This document shows, one piece after another, positions 25,481 to 34,843 of a DNA stretch of 64,000 nt (the stretch's first letter is position 1; each line of letters opens with the position of its first letter). The translations under genes were made by a program, and so were the position numbers. Under the pieces are notes generated by a model. It saw only the letters and a list, made by a program, of their open reading frames with translations, was not told the origin of the DNA and made no database searches. The DNA is taken from assembly GCF_010499455.1 (NCBI RefSeq), contig NZ_JAAGOH010000014.1, positions 62,001 through 126,000 of the forward strand, written 5' to 3'. The stretch comes from Ideonella livida. GTDB lineage: Bacteria > Pseudomonadota > Gammaproteobacteria > Burkholderiales > Burkholderiaceae_C.

Positions 25481-28400
25481 ATGCCCTCACCGCGCCTCAT
25501 GCCGATCTCGTCCGCCGGTTTCCGCCTGCGCCTGCTGCCTTTGCCCCTGCTGCTGCTGGCGGGCGTTGCCGATGCTGTCACCCTGGCTGACGAACCCTTC
25601 TTCACCACCGCCACCGTGCCGGGCAACGTGGCCCTGGCCTTGTCGGTGGAGTTCCCGACCGCGCTGTCGGCGGCGTACAGCGGCACCAACAACTACAGCG
25701 CCGGCAACACCTACATCGGCTACTTCGATCCCGGCAAGTGTTACCGCTACGTCTACAACGACACCACGCCGGCGCAGAGCTACTTCACACCCCATGGGGC
25801 GGCCAGCAGCCACACCTGCAGCTCCAGCGCCAGTTCGCCCCTGTGGAGCGGCAACTTCATGAACTGGCTCACCATGGGGGCGCTGGACACGTTCCGCATG
25901 GTGCTCTCGGGCGGCTACCGGGCGGTGGACACCACCACCCAGACCATCCTGGAGAAGGCTTACAACTTCAGCACGTACAAGAACACCGCCAACTCACCGC
26001 TGAAGTTCCTGCAGGGGGCCGGCCATGTCGGGGGCGCCAGTCCATTTTCCTGGGGCCGGCTCAACTCCAAATCCTGGCAGATGGGCAATGCGATCCTGGT
26101 GTCGGCAGTTGATGCCGATGCCGGCGCAATGCCAGGCTCGGTGGGCTACCTGATGCACACCTCGACCTCGAACACGGTCAACAGCGACGGTGTCAATGTC
26201 ATCGACTACAACAACCAGAGCGCGGCGGGCGGCACGGCCAGCGCCAGCGTGGCCTACAAGGTCTACGTGCGCATCAAGGTCTGCGACAGCAGCGTGGGTG
26301 TGGAGTCCAACTGCACGGCCTACGGGAGCAACTACAAGCCGGAGGGCCTGATCCAGGCTTATGCCGACAAGTTGCGTTTCGGGGCGCTGGGCTACCTGAC
26401 CTACGGTGACCTCGTGAACCCCAACAAGCTCATCGATGGGGGCGTGCTGCGGGCCCGCATGAAGTACGTGGGTCCTATGCAGCCCGTTCCGGGCTCCACG
26501 GCCATCACCAACGCTGCTGCGGAATGGAGTGCCACCACCGGCATCTTTGCGACCCAGCCGGACAGCGCTGACGCCTCACAGACCGAGTCGGATTTTTCGC
26601 TCCCCAGCGGTACGGTGACGTCCAGCGGGGTGGTCAATTACCTCAACCGATTCGGTAACGCCGCCAAGACCTACAAGACCTACGACCCGGTCGGCGAGCT
26701 CTACTACACGGCCCTGCGCTACCTCAAGCACCAAGGCAATGTGCCGTCCTACTACGCGGCCCTGGGCAGCTCCACCGCGGCCTATGCCGATGGCTCACCG
26801 GTCATCAAGACCTGGGATGACCCCATCCTCTATTCCTGCCAAAAGAACTTCATCCTGGGCATCGGCGACACCAACACCAACTACGACGCCAACCTGCCTG
26901 GCACCACCCTGCGCAATTCCTCTGAGCCAACGCTGCCCACCGAGGTGAGCGGTGACACCACGGTGGATGTGGCCAAGGCCACCGCCATGGTGGGCAAGCT
27001 CGAGGGCATCACCTCGCTCGAGAGCACCCGGGTCAGCAACGGCACCTATTACATCGCCGGCCTGGCCTACGACGCCCACACCGTGGACCAGCGCAGTGAC
27101 CTGAGCGGCAACCAGACGGTCAGCACCTACTGGCTGGACGTGTGGGAGAGCGGCTATTCCCCCAAGAACCAGTACTGGCTGGCCACCAAGTACGGCGGGT
27201 TCACCGTGCCCAGCGGCTTTGACCCCTACAGCAGCAGCAACGACACCTCCACCTTGCCTACCAGCGCCTGGGCCACCACGTCCGACACGGTGGGCTCCAA
27301 CCGGCGGCCGGACAATTACTTCGCGGCCAACCAGGCCGACAAGATGAAGGCCGGGCTGACCGCCGCCTTCGCCAAGATTGCGGCCGAGACCTCGACCGCC
27401 ACCACCACCGCCTACTCCGCCAGCACCCGGCGCAGTGCCAGCACCGGCAGCGCCAGCTACGCCTCCAGCTACGACCCGAACACCTGGTCCGGCAATGTGG
27501 TGGGTTCCACCGTCACCTACGACAGCAGTGGCGAGGCCACGCTGACCGCGGTGTGGGATGCCCAGGCCGTGCTGGAGGGCATGACAACGGCACAGCGCAA
27601 GATCGTGACCTGCTGCACCGCCACCGGCGCGGCGCTGCCCTTCACCTATGCCAGCTTGACGTCCAGCACCCTGCATGCCCGCACGCTGTTCTCCTCCTTC
27701 TCCTCGGTGCCTGGGGTGAGCGCCAGCTCGCAATCGGCCTCCAATTTCGTGGCCTATCTGCGGGGCGACCATGCGCAGGAGGTGGACAGCGGCGGGGTCT
27801 TCCGCAGCCGCTCCTACCGCCTGGGTGACATCGTCAACTCCAAGCTGACGGCCGTGGGAACCCCCAGCTACCCCTACACCGACGCCTACAACCCGGGCTA
27901 CTCCAGCTTCCGTGCCACCTATGCCAACCGCCAGCCGGTGGTCTACGCCGGCGCCAACGACGGCATGCTGCACGCCTTCAACGGCAGCACCAGCGGCAGC
28001 GACAAGGGCAAGGAGCTGTTCGCCTACATCCCCAGCTTCACCTACGGCGACGCCGCCGCCACCTCTGACCGCTATTTCGCCACGGCTGGCCTGGCGGCCC
28101 TGGGCAACCCCACCTACAGCCACCGCTACTACGTGGACAGCACGCCTGTGGCTTTTGACCTGGACATGACCCAGACCCAAGGCAGCAGCGGCACGAGCCC
28201 GAACTGGCGCACCGTGCTGGTCGGCGGGCTGGGCAAGGGCGGCCGCGGCTACTACGCCATCGACGTCACCAACCCGGCGAGCTGGACCTCGGAATCCGCG
28301 GTCGCCGGCAAGGTGCTCTGGGAGTTCACCGACAGCCGCATGGGCTACAGCTTTGGCGTGCCCCACGTGGTCAAGACCGCCAAGTACGGCTGGGTGGTGC

Positions 28401-29338
28401 TGCTGAGTTCGGGCTACAACAACAGCGACGGCGTGGGCTACCTCTTTCTGGTGAACCCCCGCACAGGGGCCCTGCTGGAGGCCATCGCCACCACCGAAGG
28501 CAGCACCGGCGCCCCCTTGAACATGGCGTCGCTGCGGGCCTTCATCCCCGAGGCGGGCGACTACACCGCCGACGCAGTCTACGCCGGCGACCTGCGCGGC
28601 AACGTCTGGCGCTTCGACCTCACCGGCACCACCGGCAGTTATCCCTCGCCGCTGCTGCTGGCGCGGCTGACGGATGCCAACGGCGATGCCCTGCCCATCA
28701 CCGCCATGCCCCTGGTGGCTGGCGACCCGTCCACACGCAAGCGCTATGTGATGCTGGGCACCGGCCAGCTGCTGTCAGCGCAGGACGTGCGTAAGGCCAA
28801 GGAGGGCACGCACAGCTTTTTCGCCCTGGTGGACGGGACCGATGCCACCGGCGGGTTCTACACCGCCAGCACCCTGCCCAGCGGCTACACCTATCCGCTC
28901 ACCCGCAGCCAGCTCACCCAGGTCAGCAGTCTGCAGTCCGGTCTGGACACCACAAACCCGGTGTCCGCCATGGGCTGGTACTACAACGTGACTGGCGTGA
29001 CCGATGTGGACGGCGACGTCTACAACGGCATCGTCGCCTTTGCCACCAACACCCCGTTGGGCGACGTCTGTTCGCTCTCCGGCACCAGCCGCTCCTACGC
29101 CGCGGCATTTGCCACCGGCAAGTCGGTCCTGCTGGACCCTGCCAGCAGCTCCGGTGGCACCCTGGAGTACAAGGAAGACACCGCCGGCCTGGCCACCGAC
29201 ATCACGATGATCAAGGTCGACGGGCAGGTGCAGCTCAACTACGGCGACAGCGCTGGCAACGTGCTGACCCTGGCCCTGGGCACGGGAGCCACCAGCCTGC
29301 ACCGCCTGGATTGGCGTGAGATCTCCACCGTGCGTTGA
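25481..29338 (+). CDS. pilY1: Type IV pilus tip-associated adhesin PilY1
   Basis: The protein has 1285 residues with a signal peptide (LLPLPLLLLAGVADA). The N-terminal half is Ser/Thr/Tyr-rich, with VWF-like blocks less evident than in Pseudomonas. The C-terminal half from about residue 740 is the PilC/PilY1 beta-propeller: RSYRLGDIVNSKLTAVG, VVYAGANDGMLHAFN, VGGLGKGGRGYYAIDVTNP, VYAGDLRGNVWRFDL and an Asp-rich loop (GVTDVDGDVYNG) that could bind calcium. PilY1 is secreted with the minor pilins, acts in adhesion and opposes pilus retraction. It is the last T4P gene of the run. Confidence 0.92.
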   Translation: MPSPRLMPISSAGFRLRLLPLPLLLLAGVADAVTLADEPFFTTATVPGNVALALSVEFPTALSAAYSGTNNYSAGNTYIGYFDPGKCYRYVYNDTTPAQSYFTPHGAASSHTCSSSASSPLWSGNFMNWLTMGALDTFRMVLSGGYRAVDTTTQTILEKAYNFSTYKNTANSPLKFLQGAGHVGGASPFSWGRLNSKSWQMGNAILVSAVDADAGAMPGSVGYLMHTSTSNTVNSDGVNVIDYNNQSAAGGTASASVAYKVYVRIKVCDSSVGVESNCTAYGSNYKPEGLIQAYADKLRFGALGYLTYGDLVNPNKLIDGGVLRARMKYVGPMQPVPGSTAITNAAAEWSATTGIFATQPDSADASQTESDFSLPSGTVTSSGVVNYLNRFGNAAKTYKTYDPVGELYYTALRYLKHQGNVPSYYAALGSSTAAYADGSPVIKTWDDPILYSCQKNFILGIGDTNTNYDANLPGTTLRNSSEPTLPTEVSGDTTVDVAKATAMVGKLEGITSLESTRVSNGTYYIAGLAYDAHTVDQRSDLSGNQTVSTYWLDVWESGYSPKNQYWLATKYGGFTVPSGFDPYSSSNDTSTLPTSAWATTSDTVGSNRRPDNYFAANQADKMKAGLTAAFAKIAAETSTATTTAYSASTRRSASTGSASYASSYDPNTWSGNVVGSTVTYDSSGEATLTAVWDAQAVLEGMTTAQRKIVTCCTATGAALPFTYASLTSSTLHARTLFSSFSSVPGVSASSQSASNFVAYLRGDHAQEVDSGGVFRSRSYRLGDIVNSKLTAVGTPSYPYTDAYNPGYSSFRATYANRQPVVYAGANDGMLHAFNGSTSGSDKGKELFAYIPSFTYGDAAATSDRYFATAGLAALGNPTYSHRYYVDSTPVAFDLDMTQTQGSSGTSPNWRTVLVGGLGKGGRGYYAIDVTNPASWTSESAVAGKVLWEFTDSRMGYSFGVPHVVKTAKYGWVVLLSSGYNNSDGVGYLFLVNPRTGALLEAIATTEGSTGAPLNMASLRAFIPEAGDYTADAVYAGDLRGNVWRFDLTGTTGSYPSPLLLARLTDANGDALPITAMPLVAGDPSTRKRYVMLGTGQLLSAQDVRKAKEGTHSFFALVDGTDATGGFYTASTLPSGYTYPLTRSQLTQVSSLQSGLDTTNPVSAMGWYYNVTGVTDVDGDVYNGIVAFATNTPLGDVCSLSGTSRSYAAAFATGKSVLLDPASSSGGTLEYKEDTAGLATDITMIKVDGQVQLNYGDSAGNVLTLALGTGATSLHRLDWREISTVR

Positions 29339-30065
29339 CCGACCGGGGGGAGGTGGCCTGCCAGGGGAGGGCCCGGCCCGTATCCCGGGTGGCTCCGGCC
29401 GGTGGGCCGCCAGCGTGGCGGTGCTGGGCCTGCACGCGGGCTTGGTGTGGGGCCTGGTGCAGGCGCTGGACACCCCCGCCGCCCGCCTGTCACCGCCGTC
29501 CTCCGCGCCGCCGCGCGCAGCGCTGCTCTGGGTGGTGGCGCAGACCAACGGCCCCCCCCCGTTGCCAGTGGCTGCAGCGGCGGTGGTGCCACAGCTTCCG
29601 CCCGCCGCGGCCCCGCAGGCGCCGTCCGCCTTGCCCGACAGGCCGGCAGCCCCGGCTTCACCTGAACCCACAGCGGCCGTCCCCCTGGCGGACTTGGCAG
29701 ACCCACGCGAGGCGCGGCCTGACCAAGCTGATGAGCGCGTCGTTTCCCCCTTACCCACGGCGCCCGACCGTCCTGCCCTGCCTGTGACCGGTCTGACGCT
29801 GGAGCGGCTGGAAGGCCTGGCCTTCAGCGGTGCAGGGCTCCAGCTGCGGCTGCAGATCTCGGCACTGGGGGTGGTGGAGTCGGTGGAGGTGCTGCGTGTG
29901 CAGCCCGGGGATGAAGCCTTTGCGCAGGCCCTGGCCCAGCTGCTGCGCGACACCCCTCATGTGCCTGCCCGCCGTGACGGACGGGATGTGGCCTCGGTCA
30001 AGACCGTCTGGTTCGGCCGTGGCCCTTTACCTGAACCCGAACGGGCCTATCCGGTGGCGCGCTGA
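29316..30065 (+). CDS. TonB-like proline-rich envelope protein
   Basis: A GTG at 29316 gives 249 residues and overlaps the pilY1 end by 23 bp; the start is uncertain. A single membrane segment (WAASVAVLGLHAGLVWGLVQ, about residues 29-48) is followed by a Pro/Ala-rich stretch of about 110 residues and a C-terminal TonB-like domain (LQLRLQISALGVVESVEVLR, then FAQALAQLLRDTPHVPARRDG). The layout is that of an energy-transducing TonB-family protein, or of a short PilY2-position gene. No ExbB/ExbD or TonB receptor lies in the window. Identity is moderate. Confidence 0.6.
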   Translation: MRSPPCVDRPGGGGLPGEGPARIPGGSGRWAASVAVLGLHAGLVWGLVQALDTPAARLSPPSSAPPRAALLWVVAQTNGPPPLPVAAAAVVPQLPPAAAPQAPSALPDRPAAPASPEPTAAVPLADLADPREARPDQADERVVSPLPTAPDRPALPVTGLTLERLEGLAFSGAGLQLRLQISALGVVESVEVLRVQPGDEAFAQALAQLLRDTPHVPARRDGRDVASVKTVWFGRGPLPEPERAYPVAR

Positions 30066-30082
30066 GGGATCGCCGCTCAGCG
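30060..30082. terminator. Hairpin spanning both stop codons of convergent genes
   Basis: CGCTGAG (30060-30066) and CTCAGCG (30076-30082) form a perfect 7-bp stem with a 9-nt loop that includes the stop codons of the TonB-like gene and of the opposing esterase. It suits a bidirectional terminator, although there is no clear T-tract. Confidence 0.5.
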
Positions 30083-31036
30083 CAAACGTTCGGCCAACCA
30101 CAGCCCGAGCTGGCGCTGCGCCAGCCGGGCCGCCGGCACCGGGCCGGCCATGCTGAGAAAGCCGTGAGGCAGCGTGGCGTAGTCCACCAGCGTCACCGGG
30201 CTGCCGGCGGCCAGCAGCGCAGCAGCCAAGGCATGTCCCTCGTCATGCAAGGTGTCCAGCCCGGCCAGCATCATCAAGGCCGGCGGCAGACCGGAAAAAT
30301 CCGGGGCCAGCAAGGGAGCGGCCTCGCGCCAGGAGGCCGCTCGGCCCGCCTCGCCATAGGTCCAGGCGTTGAAGCGCTGCATGGTGCGTGCCGTCAGGGT
30401 GGGCCCCAGGGCATGGCGTTGGTGGGACAAGAACGGCCCCTGCGGCCCCTCGGCATGGCCCCCGGCGGCGGGCGGATACAGCAAGGCCTGGCCGCGCAGC
30501 ACGGGGCCACCCGAGTCGCGGGCCAGGAGGGCCAGCACCGCCGCCATCGCGGCGCCGGCGCTGTCGCCAGCCACGGCGATGCGCTCGGGGTCCAGGCCCA
30601 GCGCGGGACAGCCGCCGTGCAACCACAGCAGCGTGGCCCAGGCATCGGCCATGCCGGCGGGCATGGGATGCTCGGGGGCCAGGCGGTAGGCTACGGTGGC
30701 CACGGCAGCGCCGCTGTCCACACACAGTTGCCGGCAGATGGGGTCGTAACCCTCCAGGTCCCCCACGCTGTAACCCCCGCCATGCAGGAACAGCACCACA
30801 GGCAGTACCGCTGCCGGGGCCTGGGCGGGCCGGTACAGCCGCACCTCCAGCGGCCCCCCATCTCCCGGAGCATGGAGCACCTGGGTCTGCACCTCCGAGG
30901 CGTCCGGCCCCGGGCCGTGGGCGGCCATGATCTGGCGGTACAGGGCGCGGGCACCTTCGGGCGGCAGGTCGGCCAAATCTGGCACCTGGGCCGCCTGCAG
31001 AGGGGCAAGCATTTGGCGGACATCAAGATCAAGCAT
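30077..31036 (-). CDS. Alpha/beta hydrolase, hormone-sensitive-lipase (family IV) esterase
   Basis: The enzyme has 319 residues. The oxyanion-hole motif FLHGGGYSVGDLEGYD and nucleophile motif VAGDSAGAAMAA are diagnostic. The acid is likely in LAGLDTLHDEGHAL and the histidine in LPHGFLSM near the C terminus. It hydrolyses short acyl or aryl esters in the cytoplasm; no signal peptide is seen. It is the last gene of the minus-strand block carrying the RND transporter, DUF1329, DUF1302 and binding proteins, so it may act on an imported lipophilic ester. Confidence 0.9.
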   Translation of the reverse strand: MLDLDVRQMLAPLQAAQVPDLADLPPEGARALYRQIMAAHGPGPDASEVQTQVLHAPGDGGPLEVRLYRPAQAPAAVLPVVLFLHGGGYSVGDLEGYDPICRQLCVDSGAAVATVAYRLAPEHPMPAGMADAWATLLWLHGGCPALGLDPERIAVAGDSAGAAMAAVLALLARDSGGPVLRGQALLYPPAAGGHAEGPQGPFLSHQRHALGPTLTARTMQRFNAWTYGEAGRAASWREAAPLLAPDFSGLPPALMMLAGLDTLHDEGHALAAALLAAGSPVTLVDYATLPHGFLSMAGPVPAARLAQRQLGLWLAERLR

Positions 31037-31100
31037 GGCGTCGTCTCCTCAGGAAGTGCAAGAAATGAACGGTGCAATGGCCCGCGCGCGGCGGGCAGGC

Positions 31101-32279
31101 TCAGCGCCGCAGGCGGCCATCGCGGCCCCGCAGCACGATTTCCACGCCCGAAGCGCCCGGCGTGCCGGGACCGAAATTCAGCCGCCAGCCGCCCACGGTG
31201 GTGCCGGCCAGTCCCTGCAAGGCCTGCCAGAACGCCTGGGCCGGGGCGCCCGCCGCCGGGCCGCTGCGTGGCATGCGGGCCAGGGCCTCGGTGGCCACGC
31301 GCAGGTGCAGATAGGCCGCCAAGCCGTCGAGGTTGAGGGCCTCCGGGCCCACATAGGCTTCGGCGTCGCGCTGCAGGTCCAGCACCAGCGGCAGCCGCGA
31401 GATGTCGGGGTTGGGCAGCACGCTGGTGAACCCCACCATCTGGTTGCGGAACACCGCCAACAACTGGGTGAGCCCTGCGGTGGACAAGCTGGTCACCACG
31501 GCTGGCACCCCGGGCGCCAGCCCAAAGCGTTCGCGGTCCAGCAGGTCCAGGCTGTCCCAGCCCAGACAGAGCACCAAGGCTTGCAGCGGCGCCTGCCCTG
31601 CGCCTTGGCGTGCCTGGAGCGCCTGTTGCACTTGGACCAGTGCCGTGGCGTCGGCCTGGGGCAAAGACCAGTGCACGGCCAGCAGGGCTGCATGGCCTAG
31701 GCGCTCGGCCAGCAGGCGCTCTCGGGCGGGCTCGCTGCCGTCCCCCAGCAGGGCCACCTGGCGCACGGCCATGCCCTGCAGTTGGTGAAGCAGGGCGTCG
31801 ATCTCACGGCCGTCGTCGGCCCGCAGCGGCAGCACCTGTGCGCCGTCCCCCTGGCGCAGGGCCAAGGCCCCCGAGTACGGACCTAGCAGTGGCAGCCCCA
31901 CCTCGCGGGTCGCCTGTGCCGCCGCACCGCAGGCCCGCTCGCCTTGGCAATTGAGCACTGCCAGCGCACCGTCGCGGGCCAGCCGGCGCACGTTGGCGGC
32001 GGTGCGCTGGGGGTCTCCGCCGTCGTCCAGGGTGAGCAGTTCCACCGGCCGGCCCTGCACGCCGCCCTGGGCGTTGAGCCGCGCCAACCAGGCCTGGGCT
32101 CCGGCCTGCACCCGCTTGGCGGTGGCATAGCCCGGGCCGCTCAGCGGCAGGGACTGGCCCAGCAGCCAGGGCATGCCGGCGCCCTGCTGCGCCGTTGCAG
32201 CTACCGTGCCGGTGGCCAGGAGCCAGGCCAGCACGCCGCGGCACACTTCGGCGCCCCCCCGGCGGCGCGGCATGCTCAT
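31101..32279 (-). CDS. ABC-type periplasmic substrate-binding protein (Leu/Ile/Val-binding type)
   Basis: The protein has 392 residues with a signal peptide (GVLAWLLATGTVAATA). The mature part is a type I periplasmic-binding fold: LLGQSLPLSGPGYATAKRVQ at the first strand, QGRPVELLTLDDGGDPQRTA, and PLLGPYSGALALR. No ABC permease or ATPase lies beside it. The start ATG at 32279 overlaps the transporter stop as ATGA, so translation is coupled; ATG 32273 is an alternative. Proteins of this type often accompany the RND-DUF1329-DUF1302 set and may hand a hydrophobic ligand across the periplasm. The ligand is unknown. Confidence 0.82.
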   Translation of the reverse strand: MSMPRRRGGAEVCRGVLAWLLATGTVAATAQQGAGMPWLLGQSLPLSGPGYATAKRVQAGAQAWLARLNAQGGVQGRPVELLTLDDGGDPQRTAANVRRLARDGALAVLNCQGERACGAAAQATREVGLPLLGPYSGALALRQGDGAQVLPLRADDGREIDALLHQLQGMAVRQVALLGDGSEPARERLLAERLGHAALLAVHWSLPQADATALVQVQQALQARQGAGQAPLQALVLCLGWDSLDLLDRERFGLAPGVPAVVTSLSTAGLTQLLAVFRNQMVGFTSVLPNPDISRLPLVLDLQRDAEAYVGPEALNLDGLAAYLHLRVATEALARMPRSGPAAGAPAQAFWQALQGLAGTTVGGWRLNFGPGTPGASGVEIVLRGRDGRLRR

Positions 32280-34735
32280 GCCAGCTCCATCGGGCGGGTG
32301 GCCACGTGGGCGGCGGGCGGGGTGGGGGCCGGACGTGCCGCCGGTTGGAGCAGCCAGCGCGCCAGCGCCGGCAGCAACACCAGGGCGCCCACCATGTTCC
32401 AGACGAACATGAAGGCCAGCAGGATGCCCATGTCGGCCTGGAACTTGATGGGCGAGAAGGCCCAGGTGCCCACGGCCAGCGCCAGGGTCAGGCCAGTGAG
32501 CAGCACCACCCGCCCGGTGAACTGCAGCGCATGCAGATAGGCCGACTGCAGCGAGTCCCCCAGGCGCAGCCGGGCCAGCATGACCGAGAGCACATAGAGC
32601 GCGTAGTCCACGCCGATGCCTACGCCCAGCGCGATCACCGGCAGCGTGGCCACCTTCACGCCCATGCCCAGGCCCACCATCAGCGCCTCGCACAGCACGC
32701 TGGTGAGCACCAGCGGCAGCACCGCACACACCACCGCGCGCCAGGAGCGGAAGGTGGCAAAGCACAGCAGCACCACCGCGCCGTATACCCACCACAGCAT
32801 CTCGCGCATGGCCTGCTTGACGACGATGTTGGTGGCCGCGTCAAAACCGGCGGAACCGGCAGCCAGCAGCAGACGCTCATCGGCCACCGGATGCGCCGCA
32901 GCAAAGGCCTCCACGGCCTCAACCACGCGGCTCAGCGTGGCCGCCTTGTGGTCCTGCAGGTACACGTAGAGCGACAGGAAGCTGCAGCCCTGGTTGAACA
33001 GCTCACGCGGTGCACGGCTCTGCACCCCGCCCAGCGCGGCGGCATTGGGGAACAGGTCGCCCCATTTGAGCTGGCCTTCGTTGTAGCCCACCATGGCCTG
33101 CTTGGAGAGCTGGGCCATGGACTGGGTGGATTCCACCCCTGGCAACTGCACCAGGGCGGCGCTCAGGCGATCCAACCTGGCCAAGGTGTCGTAGCGGGTG
33201 CACTGGTCCTCGGGTGTGGTGATCATCACCACCAGGATGTCGCTGCTGGCGGCGTAGTGCCGGGCCAGGTAGGCGTTGTCTCGGTTGTAGCGACTGTCCG
33301 GGCGCAGCTCGGGGGCGCCAGGGTCCAGGTCGCCGATCTGCAGTTTCAGGCTGGCCGCGTAGCCGCCTGCGGCCAGCAGCGCGCTCACCACCAGCGCCCA
33401 GGCCGCCGGTCGAGTCTGCGTGAAGCGCGACAGCCCCCCCCACAGGCCTTGGCCGCGCCGGGCGGTGAAGGTGGCTTCGGGCTGGGCCAGGTCTCGCGCC
33501 TCCTGCTGCAGGCTGCGCCGTGCGGCCGCCGGGCTTACGCCCAGGTGGCTCAGCAGGATGGGCAGCAGCACCAGGTTGGTGAAGATCAGCACTGCCACAC
33601 CCAGGCTGGCCACCACCGCCAAGTCTTGGATGACCGGAATGGGGATGATGGCCAGCACCGCAAAGCCCACGGCGTCGCATAGTAGGGCGGTGACGCCGGC
33701 CACGATCAGGCGGCGGAAGGTGTATCGCGCGGCCACCACCCGGTGGGTGCCGCGGCCGATGTCCTGCATGATGCCGTTCATCTTCTGGGCGCCATGGCTC
33801 ATGCCGATGGCGAACACCAAGAAGGGCACCAGCACCGAATACGGGTCCAGCCCATAGCCCAGCAGGGCCAGCAGGCCCGCCTGCCAGACCACTGCCACCA
33901 CCGAACAGGCCACCACCAGCACCGTGCTGCGAGCGCAGCGGGTGTAGCCGTAGAGCACGCCCGCGCAGATCAGCAGCGCCACGCCAAAGAACAGCATCAC
34001 CTGCTGCACGCCCTCTATCAAGTCCCCGGCCACCTTCGCAAAACCGGTCACATGCACCTGCAGCGGCCCCTGCTGGTACTTGGCGCGCAGCGCCTCCACC
34101 TGGCGGGAGAGGGCGCCGTAGTCCAGGGCTTGGCCCGTGCGCGGGTCCTTGTCCAGCAAAGGCACGTAGACGATGCTGGACTGGAAATCCGCCGCCACCA
34201 GCTGGCCGATCTCACCGGAGCGCTCCACGTTCAGCCGCACCTGGGCGAGCGCGGCCGCACTGCCGTCGTAGCCGTCGCCCATCACGGTGTCGCCGTCCAG
34301 GCCCTCTTCGGTGACGGCCACCCAGCGGGTGTTGGCGGTCCAGAGCGACTTCATGAAGGGCCTGTCCACGCCGGGCAGCAGGAACACCTCGTCGCTGAGC
34401 TGGCGCAGGGTGTCCAGGTAGCGGGGACTGAATATGTCCCCCTCCGCGGTCGCCAGCACGATGCGCAGGGCGTTGCCCTGGCCGGCCAGATCGGCCCGGT
34501 GAGCCTGGTAGTTCGTGATGTACGGATGCCGGCCCGGCAGGGTCTTGTCAAAGCTGGCGTTGAGCGGCAGCCGCAGGGCCTGCCAGCCCAGCAGCAGCGT
34601 GGCCAGCAGGCTCAGGGCGATCACCCAGGGCCGGTGGTTGAACACCGCCCGCTCCAGCAGGGAGCCGGAGCGGGGGTCGAAATCCTCCAGTCGGGGGATG
34701 ACCGGTTGGTGGTCCAGGGAGGTGTCAGCGTGCAT
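32276..34735 (-). CDS. RND/MMPL-family transporter
   Basis: The protein has 819 residues. The layout is two repeats: one TM near residue 37 (VIALSLLATLLLGWQAL), a large periplasmic loop, a group of TM segments around residues 215-385, then a second TM, loop and group ending near residue 800. This is the 'RND superfamily exporter/patched-like' group related to HpnN and MmpL proteins, which moves lipids or hydrophobic compounds. It is coupled to the binding protein gene below it and lies 108 bp downstream of the YCF48-like gene. The ATG at 34735 is chosen over an upstream TTG. Transport direction cannot be read. Confidence 0.85.
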   Translation of the reverse strand: MHADTSLDHQPVIPRLEDFDPRSGSLLERAVFNHRPWVIALSLLATLLLGWQALRLPLNASFDKTLPGRHPYITNYQAHRADLAGQGNALRIVLATAEGDIFSPRYLDTLRQLSDEVFLLPGVDRPFMKSLWTANTRWVAVTEEGLDGDTVMGDGYDGSAAALAQVRLNVERSGEIGQLVAADFQSSIVYVPLLDKDPRTGQALDYGALSRQVEALRAKYQQGPLQVHVTGFAKVAGDLIEGVQQVMLFFGVALLICAGVLYGYTRCARSTVLVVACSVVAVVWQAGLLALLGYGLDPYSVLVPFLVFAIGMSHGAQKMNGIMQDIGRGTHRVVAARYTFRRLIVAGVTALLCDAVGFAVLAIIPIPVIQDLAVVASLGVAVLIFTNLVLLPILLSHLGVSPAAARRSLQQEARDLAQPEATFTARRGQGLWGGLSRFTQTRPAAWALVVSALLAAGGYAASLKLQIGDLDPGAPELRPDSRYNRDNAYLARHYAASSDILVVMITTPEDQCTRYDTLARLDRLSAALVQLPGVESTQSMAQLSKQAMVGYNEGQLKWGDLFPNAAALGGVQSRAPRELFNQGCSFLSLYVYLQDHKAATLSRVVEAVEAFAAAHPVADERLLLAAGSAGFDAATNIVVKQAMREMLWWVYGAVVLLCFATFRSWRAVVCAVLPLVLTSVLCEALMVGLGMGVKVATLPVIALGVGIGVDYALYVLSVMLARLRLGDSLQSAYLHALQFTGRVVLLTGLTLALAVGTWAFSPIKFQADMGILLAFMFVWNMVGALVLLPALARWLLQPAARPAPTPPAAHVATRPMELA

Positions 34736-34843
34736 GGCAGGGGACGGCACCCGGGGCGCCGTGGGGGCAAGGGTCAAGCAGGCCCGGCGGCGCTGCAGGG
34801 CGCGCCGGGCTCAAGGGGGCATGGGTGAAAGTCGCTCAGCCTC

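Noticed and set aside
26795-28366. 523-codon minus-strand frame inside pilY1
   Set aside because: Antisense to the conserved PilY1 propeller; no recognisable domain.
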